Source: Pseudomonas sp. PA15(2017) | Lineage (GTDB): Bacteria; Pseudomonadota; Gammaproteobacteria; Pseudomonadales; Pseudomonadaceae | Length of the DNA stretch: 52,583 bases | Reading direction: 5' to 3' | Assembly: GCF_001945395.1 (NCBI RefSeq) | Contig: NZ_MSXV01000044.1 | Location: 23,720 to 76,302, forward strand | In this document: positions 18,917 through 27,893 of the stretch, in pieces | Position numbering within the stretch: position 1 is the first letter of the stretch | Layout: each line of letters starts with the position of its first letter | The notes under the pieces: generated by a model | Database searches by the model: none | What the model saw: only the letters and a program-made list of their open reading frames with translations | Told to the model about the DNA's origin: nothing | Program-made: the position numbers and the translations under genes

Positions 18917-19954
18917 TCAGGCGCTCTGCCGCTCGACGATGCTGAAGCCCGTATCGATGCGCACCTTCACCGGTTCCTCATGGGGATGGTCGAGGCGTTG
19001 GAGCAGGGCGCGGGCGGCCTGCAGGCCGATTTCGGCGCCGTTGATGCGTACCGTGGACAGCGAAGGCTGCAGGTGCGCGGCGATGTTCAGGTCGCCGAAG
19101 CCCATCACCGCCAGATCATCCGGCACGCGGATGCCCCGTTCGGCCGCCTCGACCAGCACGCCGTGGGCCAGGGTATCGGAGCTGCACACCAGCACTTCCG
19201 GGCGCTCGCCGGCGGACAGCAGGCGTTGCAGGCCCTCGCGGCCGAGGTCGGCCGTTGCCGGTGGCGGCAGCACGACACGGGGCACTGCATCGATGCCCAG
19301 GCTGGCCAGTTCCTCGACCAGGCTGTCGCAGCGCCGCAGGCCACGCGGGTCATCCAGGGTCACCACGGCGAAACGCCGATAGCCTTTGCCGGTCAGGTAG
19401 CGGGCGATGGCCGCGCCGACCGCTTCGTGGGAAAAGCCCACCAGCATGTCCAGCGGCCGCGGCGCCAGGTCCCAGGACTCGACGATGGGGATGCCCGAGC
19501 GCGACAGGCGCATGCGGCTGGCCTCGGTGTGCAGGGTGCCGGTGAGCACGATGCCATCGGGGCGGCGGCGCAGGATGGTGTCGAGCAACTGCTCTTCGCG
19601 CTCGGCGCTGTAGTTGGTCAGGCCGATCAGGGTTTCGTGGCCGGCTTCGGTAAGGGTGTCGATCAGCGCCTGCACGGTGTCCGCAAAGATCGAGTTGGCT
19701 ACCGTCGGCACCAGCAGGGAGATCAAGCGGCTGCGCTGCTCGGCAGCGTTGGTGAGCATGGCCGGTACGTAGCCCGTCTGCTGCACGGCGCGAAAGACCT
19801 TCTCGCGCAGCGCCGTGCGCACGATCTCCGGCTGGTTGAGGGTGCGCGACACGGTGATCGGCGATACCCCGGCCACCTTGGCGACGTCTGCCAGGGTCGG
19901 CGCCTTGCCCGCGGGCAGGTTCGCGCGCTTGCGGGGTGGTCGGTCATCACTCAT
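18917..19954 (-). CDS. LacI-family transcriptional regulator
   Basis: 345 aa from the ATG at 19954 (GAGG upstream); the frame could extend 21 codons further but without support. The DNA-binding helix-turn-helix and hinge are near residues 19-65 (PTLADVAKVAGVSPITVSRT, LNQPEIV). A periplasmic-binding-protein-like effector domain follows (SLLVPTVANSIFADTVQALI, RRRPDGIVLTG, VLVCSSDTLAHGVLVEA). It resembles the gluconate-repressor (GntR) branch of LacI. It lies upstream of, and in the same direction as, the talarate/galactarate dehydratase, and divergently from a Zn-alcohol dehydrogenase. It likely represses both in response to a sugar acid; this is inferred from position. Confidence 0.93.
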   Translation of the reverse strand: MSDDRPPRKRANLPAGKAPTLADVAKVAGVSPITVSRTLNQPEIVRTALREKVFRAVQQTGYVPAMLTNAAEQRSRLISLLVPTVANSIFADTVQALIDTLTEAGHETLIGLTNYSAEREEQLLDTILRRRPDGIVLTGTLHTEASRMRLSRSGIPIVESWDLAPRPLDMLVGFSHEAVGAAIARYLTGKGYRRFAVVTLDDPRGLRRCDSLVEELASLGIDAVPRVVLPPPATADLGREGLQRLLSAGERPEVLVCSSDTLAHGVLVEAAERGIRVPDDLAVMGFGDLNIAAHLQPSLSTVRINGAEIGLQAARALLQRLDHPHEEPVKVRIDTGFSIVERQSA

Positions 19955-20220
19955 GGGTGGCCTCGTGCGATGGATGCAGCGGGCGATAGTAGCAAGCTGG
20001 GCGTTGGCGGCGCGCAACGGCGTGCAGGCCCGACCTTTCCAGCGCCTTCGCTGCAGTGCCCGGCAAGCGCGATACCGGATTCTTCAAAATGCCGCAAAGC
20101 CCCGCCCCACAAGCGTAAGCGGCGGTTGCAGGCCACTCATCCTGGCGGCTGAACTAAAGGATTCGGCGCTTCCTCGGACTCTAGAACAGGCCCCCAAAAA
20201 ACCTCGTTCCGGAGAGCAGC

Positions 20221-21387
20221 ATGCGCGCATTGACCTACCACGGCAGCCACGACGTTCGCGTCGACAACGTACCCGATCCCGTCATCCAGGAAGCGGACGA
20301 CATCATCTTGCGGGTGACCGCCACCGCGATCTGTGGCTCGGACCTGCACCTGTACCGCGGCAAGATTCCCCAGGTGAAGCATGGCGACGTGTTCGGCCAC
20401 GAGTTCATGGGCATCGTCGAGGAGGTCGGCAGCGCCGTGACGGCGGTCAGCAAGGGCGACCGGGTGATCGTGCCGTTCGTGATCGCCTGCGGCAGCTGCT
20501 TCTTCTGCGACATGAACCTGCACGCCGCCTGTGAAACGACCAATGACGGTCGCGGCGCCATCCTCAACAAGAAGCAGATTCCTTCCGGTGCCGCGCTGTT
20601 CGGCTACAGCCACCTGTATGGCGGCATGCCCGGCGGTCAGGCGGAACTGGTGCGGGTGCCGAAGGCCAACGCCGGTCCGTTCAAGATTCCCGATGAGCTC
20701 GATGACGAGCGTGTACTGTTTCTCACCGACATCCTGCCGACCGGCTACCAGGCGGTGATCAACGGCGGCGTGAAGGAGGGCAGCAGCGTGGCCATCTACG
20801 GTGCCGGCCCGGTGGGGCTGATGGCCGCCGCCTGCGCGCGGATGCTGGGTGCCAGGCAGATCTTCATGGTCGACAACCAGCCGTACCGCCTCGAATACGC
20901 ACGGGCCACCTATGGCGTGGTGCCGATCAACTTCGACAAGGTCGATGACCCGGCCGAAGCGATCATCGAGCAGACCGAAGGTTACCGCGGGGTGGATGCG
21001 GCCATCGATGCGGTCGGCTTCGAGGCCAAGGGCAGTGCCACGGAAACCCTGCTCACCCAACTCAAGCTCGAGGGCAGCAGTGGCAAGGCACTGCGCCAGT
21101 GCATCGCCGCGGTCCGGCGCGGCGGTACGGTGAGCGTGCCCGGGGTATATGCGGGCTTCATCCATGGCTTCCTGTTCGGTGACGCCTTCGACAAGGGCCT
21201 GACCTTCAAGATGGGCCAGACCCACGTGCACGGCCTGCTGCCGGATCTGCTGGAGCGCATCCAGAACGGCGCGCTGCAGCCGGAGGTCATCATCAGCCAC
21301 CGCATGAACCTGTCCGATGCCGCCGAAGGCTATCGCCTGTTCGACAAGCAGGAAGACGATTGCCGCAAGGTCATCCTGCGGCCTTGA
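20221..21387 (+). CDS. Zinc-dependent alcohol dehydrogenase (formaldehyde-dehydrogenase-like MDR)
   Basis: 388 aa. The ATG follows GGAGAGCAGC. Catalytic zinc ligands are Cys38 (AICGSDLH), His60 and Glu61 (FGHEFMG). The structural zinc site is Cys90, Cys93, Cys96, Cys104 ([17 protein letters not shown]). The cofactor domain has [12 protein letters not shown], and the acidic MVDNQ after strand 2 suggests NAD. Length and insertions match the FdhA/glutathione-independent formaldehyde dehydrogenase branch, but substrates of these proteins vary. It is divergent from the LacI gene (266 bp between starts), so it may be part of the same sugar-acid module. A hairpin follows the stop. Confidence 0.9.
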   Translation: MRALTYHGSHDVRVDNVPDPVIQEADDIILRVTATAICGSDLHLYRGKIPQVKHGDVFGHEFMGIVEEVGSAVTAVSKGDRVIVPFVIACGSCFFCDMNLHAACETTNDGRGAILNKKQIPSGAALFGYSHLYGGMPGGQAELVRVPKANAGPFKIPDELDDERVLFLTDILPTGYQAVINGGVKEGSSVAIYGAGPVGLMAAACARMLGARQIFMVDNQPYRLEYARATYGVVPINFDKVDDPAEAIIEQTEGYRGVDAAIDAVGFEAKGSATETLLTQLKLEGSSGKALRQCIAAVRRGGTVSVPGVYAGFIHGFLFGDAFDKGLTFKMGQTHVHGLLPDLLERIQNGALQPEVIISHRMNLSDAAEGYRLFDKQEDDCRKVILRP

Positions 21388-21401
21388 CCGGTAGTGAGAT
21401 G

Positions 21402-21419
21402 GACCGCCTGCGGGCGGTC
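21402..21419 (+). terminator. Terminator-like hairpin
   Basis: GACCGCC-tgcg-GGCGGTC, 15 bp after the dehydrogenase stop, followed by TCTCTGCC. The T-run is weak. Confidence 0.5.
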
Positions 21420-21554
21420 TCTGCCACTCGGCAACAGTTTCTGCTGCCTGTATAAGGGAGCACTTCGTTAATTTCGTAAGCTTTGTAAATTAACTGGAGC
21501 TAGCTGGTTGTGTATGGCGGCAAATCGATTTCGCATAGTTGTATTTTGATGGCA

Positions 21555-21596
21555 TGCAAAATGCAGTGGGCCTGAACTTGCATCTTGCACTTTGCA
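21555..21596. promoter_or_regulatory. Paired TGCA-N3-TGCA motifs upstream of 21722
   Basis: TGCA-AAA-TGCA (21555-21565) and TGCA-CTT-TGCA (21586-21596) are spaced 31 bp centre to centre, about three helical turns. The second, within CTTGCACTTTGCA, is the reverse complement of the motif at 14832-14844. They lie in the 334-bp gene-free region between 21387 and 21722, which otherwise holds only the hairpin at 21402. Confidence 0.45.
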
Positions 21597-21721
21597 CTAG
21601 TGGTTCAGGTGAAAGTCCGGGAAAGTGCCCTGTTTACAAGTGTTCGCTGACATTTTCGTATTGGCATGCGCTGTGCAATAGCGAGTGACGTTAAATCGTC
21701 ATTCACCAAGGGAGTTTTCCG

Positions 21722-22075
21722 ATGACTGCTGTTGCCATTGAAGTGCTTGCGTCTGCGTTGCCTGATCACGAAATCACTTTGACGCCGCGCCCGGATGGAA
21801 AATTTCTACTGACAGTCGCCAAGGGTGGGACTACCCAACTTTGCCGTGCCATAGATCGCCGTACCGTGGTCGACCACAACGAACTGCGTGCCCTGGCGCA
21901 CGAGCTTGAGCGCGACCAGAAACTGGTCAGTGGCGAGATTTCGTGGAAGGGCGCTGGCGCCCGCTGGGTGCGCCGCCAGCTGCCTACCTTCACGGGTGCT
22001 CCAGTGAGCCCGACCGCCGCCAAACTGATGTGGTCGCGCCGCAACCTGGATCGTCGCCAGCGCCCAACCGCCTGA
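21722..22075 (+). CDS. Small conserved hypothetical protein, paralogue of 14979-15320
   Basis: 117 aa, with AAGGGAG 8 nt before the ATG. It has the same layout as the protein at 14979: LASALPDHEITLTPRPDGKF, a central ARALAHELERDQKL-type helix (LRALAHELERDQKLVSGEIS), then the box WKGAGARWVRRQLPTFTGAP and PTAAKLMWSRRNLD. The C-terminal box is clearly the most conserved part and strongly basic, which could suit nucleic-acid or phosphate binding, an inference only. It is soluble, with no signal peptide. Single gene with its own terminator. Function unknown. Confidence 0.8.
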   Translation: MTAVAIEVLASALPDHEITLTPRPDGKFLLTVAKGGTTQLCRAIDRRTVVDHNELRALAHELERDQKLVSGEISWKGAGARWVRRQLPTFTGAPVSPTAAKLMWSRRNLDRRQRPTA

Positions 22076-22090
22076 GCGATGCCCATGCCG

Positions 22091-22119
22091 AGCCCCGCAC
22101 CTTGCGGGGCTTTTTATTT
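22091..22119 (+). terminator. Strong intrinsic terminator
   Basis: AGCCCCGC-acctt-GCGGGGCT followed by TTTTATTT, 15 bp after the stop at 22075. Confidence 0.9.
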
Positions 22120-22340
22120 GCAGAATCAAATGGACAGTCCTCAGTTTTCCATACGGATAATTATATGTAGGGCTCAGCTGTACAGATTATCTGAGAGTTG
22201 TACGGCTTTTTATATTGCGCGAATGATCAGGCTTTCTTAATTATTGATTCGTACAATAACCACTCGTCCTTAATTGCGAACGTATTGCTCGCGGGCTCGT
22301 TCCCAATAATGAATCTTCGAATAGCCAGGAGCGAACGATC

Positions 22341-22850
22341 ATGGCGACCAAGGCCGAAAACCTGTTGAGCTGGCTACGTGATGCCCATGCGATGGAGCAG
22401 CAGGCTGAACAGATGTTGAAGGCGCAGGCCGAGCGGCTCGAGCATTATCCAAAGCTCAAGACCCGTATCGAACAACACATCGAGGAAACCCAGGGTCAGC
22501 GCGAATCGCTGGAAGGTTGCCTGGAGCGTCTCGGTGAGAAGCCGTCAATGCTCAAGGACATCGCCGGCAAGCTGACTGCCTTCGGCCAGGCGGCCGGCGG
22601 CTCGGTAATGAGCGATGAAGTGATCAAAGGGGCAATGAGCGGCTACGTGTTCGAAAATCTCGAAATCGCTTCCTACACCGTGCTGATCGCTGCGGCCAAG
22701 GCAGCGGGAGATCGGGAGACCCAGCGGGTCTGCGAAATCATCCTGCCCCAGGAAGAGGCGATGGCCGAGTGGATCAGGGATCACCTGCCGGAACTTACCG
22801 ACGCCTTCCTGACCCGCTCGGAAGCGCCGGATACCCACGCCAAGCGTTAA
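22341..22850 (+). CDS. Ferritin-like DUF892 (YciE/YciF family) protein
   Basis: 169 aa, with CAGGAGCGAACG before the ATG. It is an all-helical four-helix-bundle protein with the family N-terminus (LLSWLRDAHAMEQQAEQMLK). The metal-type carboxylate/His positions are DAHAMEQQ, HIEETQGQ, ENLEIASY and PQEEAMAEWI. YciE/YciF proteins are general-stress ferritin-like proteins of unknown exact activity, often linked to KGG-motif YciG; a KGG protein lies at 36878 in this window. It is cytosolic. Upstream 22178-22212 holds two TGTAC-containing words (CTGTACA, TTGTACG) of unknown meaning. Confidence 0.92.
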   Translation: MATKAENLLSWLRDAHAMEQQAEQMLKAQAERLEHYPKLKTRIEQHIEETQGQRESLEGCLERLGEKPSMLKDIAGKLTAFGQAAGGSVMSDEVIKGAMSGYVFENLEIASYTVLIAAAKAAGDRETQRVCEIILPQEEAMAEWIRDHLPELTDAFLTRSEAPDTHAKR

Positions 22851-22923
22851 TGCGTGACGGCGCCTGCAGCCTGCTGCAAGTGCCGTTCTCGACCCTGATC
22901 ACCGCCGTACGAGTAATCTCGAA

Positions 22924-23472
22924 TTGTCCCGAATCATTATCTCTGCCGACCCTGAAATTCCTGCTGAAAGCAGCGAAGTGTCCGACTCGCTGATGTTCGG
23001 CACCCCCAAGGAGCGCCTGGATTTCTATCGCCGGGAAATCCAGTACGAAACCAACTTGATGGCCGACCGCACCAACGCCTATCTAGCGGCGCAGTCTTTC
23101 TTGGTCATCGCGTACGCCTCTTCAATGGCCAATGCCAACCCCGATTGGGGCGATCTGTTCACCCTGGTGGTTCCGACCTTGCTGGCGCTGCTGGGCATCG
23201 TCAGCTCGCTCAATGCCTGGCCGGGCATTCGCGCCTCGGCGGCGATCATCTCGCACTGGCATTTCAAGCAGGAGCAACTGCTGCACAGCGAGCCGAAGTT
23301 CGGCCACGCCTATGACGAGTCGCCGCTGTTCAGCGAGCATGAGTCCAGCAAGGAGCGCTATTTGAAGTCCCTGCGCTTTTCCCTGCGCTCACCCTGGATG
23401 TTCACCATCTTCTGGGCCGGGCTGGGTGCGTTCTCGGTTTGGCTGCAACTGTCGTCATCGGCCAAGGTATGA
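22924..23472 (+). CDS. Small membrane protein, RipA-like impression
   Basis: 182 aa from TTG 22924, or 159 aa from ATG 22993; neither has a good ribosome site, so the start is uncertain. The conserved-looking part begins at about residue 26 (GTPKERLDFYRREIQYETNL), followed by a long helix. Two transmembrane segments form a hairpin (AAQSFLVIAYASSMA and LFTLVVPTLLALLGIVSSLN), and a third lies near the C-terminus (MFTIFWAGLGAFSVWLQL). The RREIQYExN.MADRTNAYLA segment resembles the RipA-type octameric membrane proteins, but this is from memory and weak. It lies 73 bp after the DUF892 gene and may be co-transcribed. Confidence 0.65.
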   Translation: MSRIIISADPEIPAESSEVSDSLMFGTPKERLDFYRREIQYETNLMADRTNAYLAAQSFLVIAYASSMANANPDWGDLFTLVVPTLLALLGIVSSLNAWPGIRASAAIISHWHFKQEQLLHSEPKFGHAYDESPLFSEHESSKERYLKSLRFSLRSPWMFTIFWAGLGAFSVWLQLSSSAKV

Positions 23473-23589
23473 CGCGCCAGACAGAGACGTGCGGTTACCT
23501 TTAACAGGTCGCACTCTGCCTGAGCGGACGCGGTCACTACCTGCAGGCAGCCATGTGGCGCTGCCGACCGTAACGAGGAGGCCGCCCAC

Positions 23590-24198
23590 GTGAACCGCAC
23601 CCTGGCCACCAGCGCAGGGCTGGCGTTGCTGCTGCTCGCCGCGTTGCCGCTGTCGTATCAGCTGTGGCCAGCGCGCACCCCGCTGGCGGCCGCCATCGAT
23701 GCCGGTCAGCGCATCGGCGGACCATTCGAGCTGCATGATCATCAGGGGCGTGCCGTTACCCAGCAGCGCTTCGAAGGCCGCTGGCTATTGGTGTTCTTCG
23801 GCTTTACGCGCTGCGCCGATATCTGCCCGACCACCCTGGTGCAGGTCGCCAGGGTGCTCGATGGCCTTGGCGAGCGGAGCGCGGCCATCCAGCCGCTGTT
23901 CATCAGCCTCGATCCTGAGCGCGACACGCCCGAAGTGCTGGCCGCCTACACGCGTTTTTTCGATCCCCGCATCGTCGGCCTGACCGGCAGCCCGGAGCAG
24001 GTCCGCAAGGTCGCGGACGCCTATGGCGTGTATTTTCGCAAAGTGCCGATGGGCGACACCTACATGCTCGATCACACTGGCTCGGTCTACCTGATGAGCC
24101 CGAACGGGGAGCTGGCCAGCCTGATTCCGCTGCAAATGGCGCCAGCCGATGCGGTTCGGGAAATCGCCAACGCCATGGGGCGCTCAGGCGATGGTTGA
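23590..24198 (+). CDS. SCO1/SenC-family copper chaperone
   Basis: 202 aa from GTG 23590, with CGAGGAGG upstream. Residues 8-23 are a signal anchor. The thioredoxin-like domain has the copper-binding CADIC pair (Cys75, Cys79; TRCADICPTT) and the distal His162 (LDHTGSVYL), the full Sco Cu site. It delivers copper to the CuA centre of cytochrome c oxidase or acts as a thiol reductase in the periplasm. It overlaps the CtaG-like gene by 8 bp, so the pair is translationally coupled. No oxidase subunits are present in the window. Confidence 0.93.
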   Translation: MNRTLATSAGLALLLLAALPLSYQLWPARTPLAAAIDAGQRIGGPFELHDHQGRAVTQQRFEGRWLLVFFGFTRCADICPTTLVQVARVLDGLGERSAAIQPLFISLDPERDTPEVLAAYTRFFDPRIVGLTGSPEQVRKVADAYGVYFRKVPMGDTYMLDHTGSVYLMSPNGELASLIPLQMAPADAVREIANAMGRSGDG

Positions 24199-24841
24199 GC
24201 GACGCGGGGAGGTCGCTGCGGGGCGCAACTGGCCGCTCATTCTTGGCTTCGTGGTACTGGCTGCCTGCTGGTTGGGCCCGTTGCCAGCGATGAGTCGCAC
24301 GGCGTTTTCCGCCCATATGCTGCTGCACTTGGGGGTGATCGCGCTGGCTGCGCCGCTGCTGGCCATCGGCTTGGCCCGTGCCGGGCTGCGAGTGGATCGG
24401 CTGCGCCACAGCAGCGCGGCGATTTCTCTGGTATTCGCCGCCGAAATGGCGGTGGTGTGGGGCTGGCATGCACCGTCCCTGCACGAGGCGGCGGCGCTCA
24501 ACGTCGGGGCCTTCGTCGCCCAGCAGGTCAGCTTTCTGGCCGTAGGGCTCGGCGTCTGGCTGTTTGGGTTCGCCAGCGATTCGCGCCGTGGCCTGGCTGC
24601 GGCCATGTTCGGCTTTTTCCTGACGTTCGTGCACATGACCATGCTCGGCGTGGTGCTGATCATGGCGCCGAAACTGATCTACCCCGCGGAGTTATGCCTG
24701 GGAGCGTTCGGCTTCGAACAGCTCGACGACCAGCGCTTCGGCGGCATTCTGATGGCGGCGTGGAGCGCCGTGGCTTATCTGGGCGGGGCAGTGGTGCTGG
24801 GCGCGCGGCTGCTGGCGCCGGAGCACGAAGCGAAGGGGTAG
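24191..24841 (+). CDS. Cytochrome c oxidase assembly protein, caa3-type CtaG family
   Basis: 216 aa from ATG 24191, inside the last codons of the SCO gene. About six transmembrane segments (for example WPLILGFVVLAACWLGPLPA, LLHLGVIALAAPLLAIGLAR, AAAMFGFFLTFVHMTMLGVV). Family histidines are in AFSAHMLLHLGVIA, VVWGWHAPSLHEAA and FVHMTMLG. This multi-helix caa3_CtaG family (not the single-helix Cox11) supports oxidase assembly, probably copper insertion. Coupling to SCO supports a joint role. Inner membrane. A REP pair follows the gene. Confidence 0.9.
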   Translation: MVERRGEVAAGRNWPLILGFVVLAACWLGPLPAMSRTAFSAHMLLHLGVIALAAPLLAIGLARAGLRVDRLRHSSAAISLVFAAEMAVVWGWHAPSLHEAAALNVGAFVAQQVSFLAVGLGVWLFGFASDSRRGLAAAMFGFFLTFVHMTMLGVVLIMAPKLIYPAELCLGAFGFEQLDDQRFGGILMAAWSAVAYLGGAVVLGARLLAPEHEAKG

Positions 24842-24915
24842 AAACGCGCCACCGCGGGCATCGCGCCGGCGGTGGCGGCCTTTCGTTCCCGAAGGATGGA
24901 CTGGTGACTATCCAT

Positions 24916-24979
24916 GGGAGCGGGCCACGCCCGCGATTTTTCGCGCGCATGAACTAGGCGTCCCCGCCCGCTCCCACAG
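24916..24979. repeat. REP pair (BIME-like)
   Basis: GGGAGCGGGCCACGCCCGCGA (24916-24936) and, inverted, CGCCCGCTCCCACAG (24965-24979), about 30 bp apart. Standard Pseudomonas REP sequences in opposite orientation between two convergent genes. Confidence 0.75.
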
Positions 24980-25049
24980 TGGATTGGCGAACGGCAGCCT
25001 CTGCCTTGTAGTTGCCTCTTCATGCACACAAAAGACTTTGAACAGACCC

Positions 25050-26696
25050 TTAGAGCTTGAAGTTGCCGACCAGCTCGTCGAGCTGGCGCGACAGGTCTTG
25101 CAGGTTGCTGCTGGCGTCGTTCAGCTGGTCGGCGATCTGCGTGGTTTCCTGGGTGAACTGGTTGATCTGCTCGACGTTGCGGTTGATCTCCTCGACAACG
25201 GCGGACTGTTCCTCGGTTGCGGTGGCAACCTGGATGTTCTGGTCGCTGATTTGGCCGATATGGCCGTTGATCTGCTCCAGCGCTTCGGAGGCCTTGCCAG
25301 CGTATTCGACCACTCGCTCACTCTGCTGGCGACCCTTGGCCATGGCTTCGACCGCCGAGCGCGACTCGGTCTGCAGGCGATCGATGACCTTCTGAATTTC
25401 TTCGGTGGAGGCGCCCGAGCGGCTGGCCAGGGTGCGTACCTCATCGGCTACCACGGCAAAGCCGCGGCCCTGCTCGCCAGCGCGGGCCGCTTCGATGGCG
25501 GCATTGAGGGCGAGCAGATTGGTCTGCTCGGAAATGCTGCGGATGGTACCCAGGGTCGCGCTGATCGCCTCGATCTGCCCAGCCAGCTCGCCGACCACCT
25601 TGGCGGTCTGCTCCAGCTCGCCGCTGAGCGCGTCGATCTGCCGGTTTGCCTGGCCCACCACTTCGCGCCCGCTGTTGGCGTAGCCGGTCGCCTCGCGGGC
25701 TACCTGGGCGGCGTTTTCGGCGTTGCCGGCAATTTCGTTGACCGTCGAGCCCAGCTCGTGGATGGCGGTGGCCACCTGCACGGTGCGGTCGCTCTGCGCC
25801 ACGCAGTTGCTCTGGGTCAGACGTGCACGCTCGGCCACGTCGCGGGCCATGGCTGAGAGCTGGCGGGAGTTGCCAGCCAGTTGCTGCATGATGCCGTGCA
25901 CCCGTTCCAGAAAGCGATTGAAGCTCTGGGCGATGTCGCTCAGCTCGTCGCTGCCGCTGAGCGCGATGGGCGAGTTGAGCGCCAGGTTGTCGGCAGCATG
26001 GCCCAGGCTGCTCTGCAGGGTAGACACCCGGCGGCGCAGGTTGGTGACGATCAGCCAGGAGGCGACGAACGATACCAACAGGCCCAGGACGATGATCGCC
26101 AGTTGACGCACACGGCCCTGCTCATAGTTGTCGGTGCTGCGTTGGTTCTGCTGTTCGGCTTGCTTCAGCAGGGCGTCGAGCAGCTCGTTGGCGCCACCAC
26201 GCATCACGCCGTAGCTCTTGGCGTACTGATCGCGGTAAATCTGCTGGGCACGGGCCATGTCGCCGCCGTCGAGGGCCTGCAGCATCGGCGTCAGTTCGCC
26301 GCTGACCATGCTCTCGAACTGGTCGAGCAGACGCTGCGCCTGGGCGCGGCGCTCGGGGTTGACCTGGGCCTCGACGGCGTTGCGCATGGCCTCGCGCATG
26401 CCGGGAATGTCCTCGTTGAGTGCTTCCTGCACCCGGGTCTTGACGCCGCGTTCGTCGCGCAGGGCGGTTTCCTGCAGCAGCATCATGTCGATGCCCACGC
26501 GCATGCGTGGGATGCGCGAGGCGGCTTCGGCCATCGCCCGCATCGGGGCGGAAGTATTGAGGTAGAGCGCGCTGGCCTCTTTCTGCATGTTCGACATGCT
26601 GTTGAGGCTGGTCACCGCGACCAGAACTAGGGCGATGCAGGGGATGGCCACTGCGATGATCAGTCGGGTCTTGAGTGTCAGCGTGTCGAGGCGCAT
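25050..26696 (-). CDS. Methyl-accepting chemotaxis protein, 4HB sensor type
   Basis: 548 aa. TM1 is at about 11-31 ([20 protein letters not shown]), a periplasmic four-helix-bundle domain at about 35-185 ([38 protein letters not shown]), and TM2 at about 190-212. HAMP and the signalling domain follow, with the MCP tip [20 protein letters not shown] then [20 protein letters not shown]. The C-terminus ends [10 protein letters not shown], with no pentapeptide tether. Length and layout match the 4HB_MCP class; such receptors sense small organic ligands. It is divergent from the rsb operon with 341 bp between. Confidence 0.93.
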   Translation of the reverse strand: MRLDTLTLKTRLIIAVAIPCIALVLVAVTSLNSMSNMQKEASALYLNTSAPMRAMAEAASRIPRMRVGIDMMLLQETALRDERGVKTRVQEALNEDIPGMREAMRNAVEAQVNPERRAQAQRLLDQFESMVSGELTPMLQALDGGDMARAQQIYRDQYAKSYGVMRGGANELLDALLKQAEQQNQRSTDNYEQGRVRQLAIIVLGLLVSFVASWLIVTNLRRRVSTLQSSLGHAADNLALNSPIALSGSDELSDIAQSFNRFLERVHGIMQQLAGNSRQLSAMARDVAERARLTQSNCVAQSDRTVQVATAIHELGSTVNEIAGNAENAAQVAREATGYANSGREVVGQANRQIDALSGELEQTAKVVGELAGQIEAISATLGTIRSISEQTNLLALNAAIEAARAGEQGRGFAVVADEVRTLASRSGASTEEIQKVIDRLQTESRSAVEAMAKGRQQSERVVEYAGKASEALEQINGHIGQISDQNIQVATATEEQSAVVEEINRNVEQINQFTQETTQIADQLNDASSNLQDLSRQLDELVGNFKL

Positions 26697-27037
26697 GGGT
26701 CTAGTTCCATGTCATTGGAGTGGCGCCAGTATACGGTCACTTCCAGATTACTGCGCCATCATTTCCGACCGTCCGCGAAGTTGCACGTAAGCCAGGAAAA
26801 CTGCGCTGTAGAGCGGCCCGGAGCGCGTTTTTCGGCTGGGCTTGCAGGAACCTTCAGACCGCTGGTCTGCGGCGTTGCGGATGATGTCACTTTAACCGCG
26901 TTTTTCGCTTCTGTACGCCACCTGTTTACCCGTACTATCCGCGCCCAAAACCTGCTCCAAACTATTGCCACCCCTCACTGTCACTTTCTCACGCCGATCA
27001 AAAAAATCGGCCTGTATCCGTTTAGGAGTTTTGGCTC
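26697..27037. other. Divergent promoter region with leader hairpin of rsbR
   Basis: Gene-free 341 bp between the MCP and rsbR starts. Close to rsbR it holds an inverted repeat, GCCGAT-caaaaaa-ATCGGC (26995-27013), followed by TAGGAG as ribosome site. The hairpin lies just ahead of the ribosome site and could affect mRNA or translation. Confidence 0.5.
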
Positions 27038-27889
27038 ATGGCAGCACTGCAGACCGGCACCGTCCAGGCAATCAAGAACAACCAGGCGCAACTGCTGGTT
27101 GAGTGGAGCCAGGGCCTGGAGGCCAGCGGCTCGACCCGCAATCTCAAGGAGCAGGAGCTGCAGCAGCAGACCGCCGAGTTTCTGCAACTAACCCTGGCTG
27201 CCCTGGAAGGCGAGAGTGGCTCCAATATCGCCTCGCCGGCCTGGGAAAAGGTTCGCCAGTTCCTCGAGCGCCTATCGGCCAGCCGCGCGCTGCTAGGGCA
27301 CGACTCGCACCAGACCGCCAATTTCATCTTCGCCCTCAAGGGCCCGTTGTTCGCCCTGCTGCAGCGCCACTACCAGGGCCAGCCGCAAGAGCAGGCCCAG
27401 CAACTGCTGGAGGTGTCCGAGCTGTTCGACAATCTGGGCATGCACACCATCCGCACCTTCCAGAAATCCCGCGAGGCGGTGATCAAGCGTCAACAGGAAG
27501 AACTGCTGGAGCTGTCCACCCCGGTGGTCAAACTGTGGGATGGCATCCTGGCACTGCCGATGATCGGAACCCTGGATTCTCAGCGCACCCAGGTGGTGAT
27601 GGAATCGCTGTTGCAGCGCATCGTCGACACCGGTTCGGAAATCGCCATCATCGACATCACCGGCGTGCCGACCGTCGACACCCTGGTCGCCCAGCACCTG
27701 CTCAAGACCGTGACCGCCATTCGCTTGATGGGCGCCGACTGCATCATCAGCGGCATCCGCCCACAGATCGCCCAGACCATCGTGCACTTGGGCCTCGAGC
27801 TGCAGGGCGTGGTGACCAAGGCCAACCTGGCCGATGCCCTGAAGCTGGCGCTGAGCCGCCAGGGCGTCAGCCTCGACAGAGCGGTGTGA
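27038..27889 (+). CDS. rsbR: Stressosome scaffold RsbR-type STAS protein
   Basis: 283 aa. The N-terminal about 150 residues form an all-helical RsbRD_N-like sensor domain (LLVEWSQGLEASGSTRNLKE, LEVSELFDNLGMHTIRTFQK). The STAS domain starts at about 158 (LELSTPVVKLWDGILALPMI) with IAIIDITGVPTVDTLVAQHL. Thr215 (VDT) aligns with the RsbT-phosphorylated Thr171 of B. subtilis RsbRA; Thr247 in AQTIVHLG is the likely second site. RsbR and RsbS build the stressosome that holds RsbT until stress. It is the first of six tightly packed genes (4-bp gap to rsbS). No haem-globin or LOV motif is visible, so the sensed signal is unknown. Confidence 0.92.
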   Translation: MAALQTGTVQAIKNNQAQLLVEWSQGLEASGSTRNLKEQELQQQTAEFLQLTLAALEGESGSNIASPAWEKVRQFLERLSASRALLGHDSHQTANFIFALKGPLFALLQRHYQGQPQEQAQQLLEVSELFDNLGMHTIRTFQKSREAVIKRQQEELLELSTPVVKLWDGILALPMIGTLDSQRTQVVMESLLQRIVDTGSEIAIIDITGVPTVDTLVAQHLLKTVTAIRLMGADCIISGIRPQIAQTIVHLGLELQGVVTKANLADALKLALSRQGVSLDRAV

Positions 27890-27893
27890 GCCC

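Noticed and set aside
18905..20152. Long plus frame opposite the LacI gene
   Set aside because: Shadow; LacI motifs are on the minus strand.
20137..21300. 387-codon minus frame opposite the Zn-dehydrogenase
   Set aside because: Shadow; zinc and cofactor motifs are on the plus strand.
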